Assembly (NCBI GenBank): GCA_019638355.1
Contig: JAHBTY010000001.1
Span: 186,001 to 250,000, forward strand
Length of the DNA: 64,000 nucleotides
From: Cyclobacteriaceae bacterium
Lineage (GTDB): Bacteria; Bacteroidota; Bacteroidia; Cytophagales; Cyclobacteriaceae
Direction: 5' to 3'
This document shows, one piece after another, positions 60,700 through 64,000 of the stretch. Position 1 is the first letter of the stretch; each line of letters opens with the position of its first letter. The notes under the pieces were generated by a model. The model was not told the DNA's origin, ran no database searches, and worked only from the letters and a program-made list of their open reading frames with translations. The position numbers and the translations under genes are program-made.

Positions 60700-62025
60700 T
60701 TAAAACCGGATTGAAAGGATAAGCACTACCGGAATGGTTAACTCAAACTCCGATGTTTTTTGCTTGCTATCCGGAGCACCGGTAAGTTTTGTTTTATCCG
60801 TGATGTATCGCAAGTAATAAGTGGCTTCGGTACCAAGGCTAACGCGGTCGCTAATCAGAAATAAAATTCCTGCGCGAGGCCCCACACCCCAAAAGTTGGT
60901 GGAGGTTTCGGTTATAACATTGCCAATAACCTGATCGCTGGTTTCGGTGCGTGCCTTGGCGCCACCAACAACCAGATCATAGCCATGCAGCACAATCCAG
61001 CGTTTTCCCAATTGATGTTTGCGTTCATAGCCAAACCTGAAAGCGATATTGCGGTTGATGTTTTCGCGTTGTACCCCATTGTTGTCGTCATTGAATTTGG
61101 TGCGCGAATAGGTAAGCCCCATGTTAAACCCGCGGCCGGTTTTTGTTGAGTTGGATGCGAACTGCATACCAAACGGATTGTTTGTGGGTGTACTGTTGGG
61201 ATTCAGATTTATAACTTGTCGCAAAAGTGGATTTACTTCAAGCCCGAAGTAATTGATCTTTTCTTTTTCGGTAGTGATAGAAGGTGCAGTAGGCTCCGCT
61301 GGGGGCGATAATTTTTTTCGGGTCTGAACCGTTTCTTTTTCTTTAACCGGTGCTGTATCCGGAATGGTAACAGGAACAGCGGTTTGTTCTTTCGGATAAA
61401 CCTGAACGGGACTTCCGGCACAAGTATTTTCTGCAACAAAATGTTTCGTCAAAGCTTGCTCGGTGTAGGCTAACGATTCGAAGTACAGAAATAAGCTATC
61501 ACCACAATTTACTTTTTCGAACAAGGTTTGTTTAAACGATTGATTCAGGTTAATGCCTGCAGTGGTGCGGTATTTTTTATAAACCAATTGTTCGATGGGG
61601 CCGTTGCCCTTTCTGAAGAAGAATCGTTTTAATCCGCCACCTTCATACAGAAAGAGTGAAGTGCTGCCTTCTACTAAAGTCCATAGAAAAATTTCTTCCT
61701 GGTGCCACTCAGGTTCTTGCGTGTAACTGATTAACGGACTTTCATCGCCCGAAATATCAATCTGCACATTCACACGCTTCAGACTAAAAGCTCCTTCAAC
61801 AGCAACTTCCGAAATTTCGGCCAACGGTTTAGTTTTAGGCTGATCTTTGTAACTAAACAGGTATGTTAAACTTCCGCGGGCCGACCAGGCCTCGGGCTTT
61901 ATATAACACGCTGTTTTTTGATTGTTGAGGTCAATGAAATAACCTTTTTCATAGGTAGATTGGCTCCAACCGGCAACCGGAATAGCAAGACCACACCCTA
62001 TCAGGTAACAGAAAAATCGAACCAT
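60700..62025 (-). CDS. secreted protein with C-terminal beta-barrel-like domain
   Basis: 441 residues with a Sec signal ending AGWSQ. After a globular N-terminal part and a Pro/Thr/Lys linker (~215-250), the last 190 residues look like strands of an outer-membrane barrel (FNMGLTYSRTKFNDD, GVGPRAGILFLISDRVSLG), ending VVLILSIRF. I do not recognise the family. It lies 12 bp after the peroxidase gene and may be co-transcribed. Confidence 0.6.
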   Translation of the reverse strand: MVRFFCYLIGCGLAIPVAGWSQSTYEKGYFIDLNNQKTACYIKPEAWSARGSLTYLFSYKDQPKTKPLAEISEVAVEGAFSLKRVNVQIDISGDESPLISYTQEPEWHQEEIFLWTLVEGSTSLFLYEGGGLKRFFFRKGNGPIEQLVYKKYRTTAGINLNQSFKQTLFEKVNCGDSLFLYFESLAYTEQALTKHFVAENTCAGSPVQVYPKEQTAVPVTIPDTAPVKEKETVQTRKKLSPPAEPTAPSITTEKEKINYFGLEVNPLLRQVINLNPNSTPTNNPFGMQFASNSTKTGRGFNMGLTYSRTKFNDDNNGVQRENINRNIAFRFGYERKHQLGKRWIVLHGYDLVVGGAKARTETSDQVIGNVITETSTNFWGVGPRAGILFLISDRVSLGTEATYYLRYITDKTKLTGAPDSKQKTSEFELTIPVVLILSIRF

Positions 62026-62037
62026 TTCAAGAACAGC

Positions 62038-63243
62038 TTATTTTACGCGGAATGGATTTGAAAACCGCGGATCGGAAATCATCTGGTAATCGGTTAGCGT
62101 AGTAAGAAATGCTGTAATGGCTTTTATTTCACTGGCAGTCATTTTCATTTGCAAAGGCTTACCGTCAGTTCCCTTTAAACGATGATCTAAATTAGGGCTG
62201 TTCTTAATGCCTGTACTGTAATGTTGCAGTACCTCTTCCAATGTTTTAAAACGACCATCGTGCATATAAGGCCCGGTAAGTTCTACGTTGCGAAGCGAAG
62301 GAATTTTAAACTGGCCTTTGTGCTGTGCAAACCCTGTTGTTTCCATTAAACCCTTATCCTTTGGTACGGCATCCAGGCCAATGTCGGCAAAACCGTTAGC
62401 ATCGTGGCAACTGTTGCAATTAAATTTATTGAAGAAAAGCTGCCGGCCCAATTCTTCCTGGGCAGTTAGATTAACCAAAGGAGTATTAATGGTTAATGAG
62501 TTTGCAGGCTTCAGATCAAACGTGGTAGCGTTTGTGCGAAACAACATGGCCTTGTCAAACTTGGATTGGTTACTGCGGATGCTCAGAAGAAAAGCGCTTA
62601 GCCCTTGCGAAATTTTTTCTGATGTAACTCCCGGTTCTCCAAAGGCATTTTGAAATAAGGGTTCGTATTCGGGTATCCGACTTAATTTTAGTGCCAGGGC
62701 TTCCATATCATGAATTCCCATTTCAATATGGTTCATGATGGGTCGTGTTACCATTTGCTTCAGGTTGCTTTCGCGGCCATCCCAAAAGAGCGAGGTAGGT
62801 GTTGCCACAAACTCAGGCGAAACCGGAACCCCCGGCATGTAGCCAACAACATCCGTATTTATTACTTCTACTGTATCAGCCTTTTCCGTAGAATCGCCTG
62901 GAAACAAAAACTCCTGAAAGGCATCGGATACAATATTTTGAATAGACATGGAGTTGCGGGGTGTTACCCGGTTTTCAAAACCACGACTTAAGGTTGCATT
63001 ATCCGAAAAGGCCAGCGCTTGTTTGTGGCAACTGGCACACGAAATACTGTTATTAAGCGATAGACGTGTATCATAAAAAAGCACACGGCCTAATGTTGGC
63101 ACATCGTCAGTAACCCCTGCCACCGAATAGGCAAATGGTTGTTCCGGCAAATCTAAAACAACTTCCCGGCCTCGGTTTTCAAAAGGATTGCAAGCCAGGG
63201 ATATGAGCAACACAAAAATTGAAAAAGCAGCACCGGTTTTCAT
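62038..63243 (-). CDS. di-haem cytochrome c peroxidase (MauG-like)
   Basis: 401 residues with a lipoprotein signal (LISLAC). Two haem sites: CASCH (Cys69-Cys72-His73) and CNSCHD. Other conserved parts are LGRVLFYDTRLSLNNSISC and PSLRNVELTGPYMHDGRF. It detoxifies hydrogen peroxide in the periplasm with electrons from cytochrome c, or acts as a MauG-type oxidase. It is divergent from mqo. Confidence 0.9.
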   Translation of the reverse strand: MKTGAAFSIFVLLISLACNPFENRGREVVLDLPEQPFAYSVAGVTDDVPTLGRVLFYDTRLSLNNSISCASCHKQALAFSDNATLSRGFENRVTPRNSMSIQNIVSDAFQEFLFPGDSTEKADTVEVINTDVVGYMPGVPVSPEFVATPTSLFWDGRESNLKQMVTRPIMNHIEMGIHDMEALALKLSRIPEYEPLFQNAFGEPGVTSEKISQGLSAFLLSIRSNQSKFDKAMLFRTNATTFDLKPANSLTINTPLVNLTAQEELGRQLFFNKFNCNSCHDANGFADIGLDAVPKDKGLMETTGFAQHKGQFKIPSLRNVELTGPYMHDGRFKTLEEVLQHYSTGIKNSPNLDHRLKGTDGKPLQMKMTASEIKAITAFLTTLTDYQMISDPRFSNPFRVK

Positions 63244-63401
63244 GGCTATGGGGTTGTTATAGTTTGAAACGACTAGTTGAAGATACCAAAAAACTTGAAC
63301 AATTCGACACCCAACACCACCAAAGGGTTGGAACTATTATTTGCAGATTTGCTTGGGCACCTTGCTTCCTATAAATTCGAAGTTTTACGCGGATAAACCC
63401 C

Positions 63402-64000
63402 ATGACCAAAACCTCCCGCACTCCAAAAACCGATGTAGTACTGATGGGTGCTGGCATCATGAGTGCCACTCTCGGTATGTTGCTGAAAGAACTCGACCCT
63501 CAGCTTTCCATTCACATTTTTGAACGGCTGGATAAAGCCGGTATGGAAAGTTCGGATGCCTGGAACAATGCCGGCACCGGCCACTCAGCTTTTTGCGAGC
63601 TGAACTACACTCCGCAAAAGCCCGATGGTTCGGTTGAGTGTAATAAAGCCTTTAAGATTGGCGAGTCGTTTGAAATATCGCGCGAGTTTTGGGCTTACCT
63701 CGTTGAGAAAAACTACGTGCAAAATCCGCAAGACTTCATCAATAAAGTACCACACATGAGTTTAGTGTGGGGTACGGATAATGTTGACTTTTTACGCAAG
63801 CGATATGCCATCCTGCAAGCCAACCCGTTGTTTAATGAAATGGCTTATTCAGAAGTACATGACGATATAGCTGCCTGGGCTCCTATTGTTATGCGCGGCC
63901 GAACCAAGAAACAACCCGTTGCTGCTACACGTATGGAAATGGGAACCGATGTAAACTTTGGTTCGCTTACGCGTAGCATGATTGAGCAGCTCGCTAAAAT
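63402..64000 (+). CDS. mqo: malate:quinone oxidoreductase (partial, 5' part)
   Basis: The first 199 codons from ATG 63402. FAD-binding VVLMGAGIMSATLGMLL, then SSDAWNNAGTGHSAFCELNY and SREFWAYLVEKN are typical of Mqo, which oxidises malate to oxaloacetate and passes electrons to quinones at the membrane. The gene runs off the window end. Confidence 0.95.
   Translation, partial: MTKTSRTPKTDVVLMGAGIMSATLGMLLKELDPQLSIHIFERLDKAGMESSDAWNNAGTGHSAFCELNYTPQKPDGSVECNKAFKIGESFEISREFWAYLVEKNYVQNPQDFINKVPHMSLVWGTDNVDFLRKRYAILQANPLFNEMAYSEVHDDIAAWAPIVMRGRTKKQPVAATRMEMGTDVNFGSLTRSMIEQLAK

Overview
The window looks like a piece of chromosome from a member of the Bacteroidota, most likely the order Cytophagales. 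The pointers are a GldJ-type gliding/type IX secretion lipoprotein, a DUF4175 protein, LytTR/LytS regulators, TPR and Big_5-like lipoproteins, FtsX-type permeases paired with PadR regulators, and many short Sec or lipoprotein signals. No species can be named. No rRNA, tRNA or CRISPR array was recognised.

Layout. 1-10 kb: the end of an AsmA-like protein, a penicillin-binding-type serine hydrolase, a membrane LytTR regulator divergent from an XRE/CPBP-protease pair, a Doc toxin with a large DNA-binding partner, an amidohydrolase and a glycerophosphodiesterase. 10-31 kb: mostly minus-strand housekeeping genes. These are a TPR protein, a Big_5-type lipoprotein, a methyltransferase, mnmG, ybeY, an RsbW-like ATPase, a DUF4175 protein, comF-like, gldJ and mfd, followed by an ECF sigma/anti-sigma operon. 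Two sequence signals suggest that this is the origin region. One is a cluster of DnaA boxes in the 12.1-12.36 kb gap. The other is a pair of parS-like sites just upstream of mnmG at 16.74-16.79 kb.

31-39 kb: a PadR/permease module, an OsmC-type protein, and an accessory two-gene operon. Its first gene, a UvrD-like helicase, is broken by a one-base frameshift and by an IS3-family element that carries a canonical -1 frameshift signal. The second gene overlaps the helicase stop by 4 bp and is intact. It looks like a decayed defence-type module, although its function is not shown by the sequence. 40.8-47.4 kb: a fatty-acid beta-oxidation operon (MarR regulator, fused hydroxyacyl-CoA dehydrogenase/enoyl-CoA hydratase, a four-helix-bundle IVS protein, thiolase, acyl-CoA dehydrogenase). 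Every intergenic gap in it holds the same kind of degenerate GGCAGTAGGCAG repeat.

47.6-64 kb: a YceI/outer-membrane-barrel/YceI cluster, a membrane coiled-coil protein with a helix-hairpin-helix end, a second PadR/permease module, a LytS/LytTR two-component pair, a triple-fasciclin lipoprotein, a GAF sensor with a histidine-kinase phosphoacceptor region but no ATPase domain, a TPR protein, a barrel protein, a di-haem cytochrome c peroxidase and the start of malate:quinone oxidoreductase.
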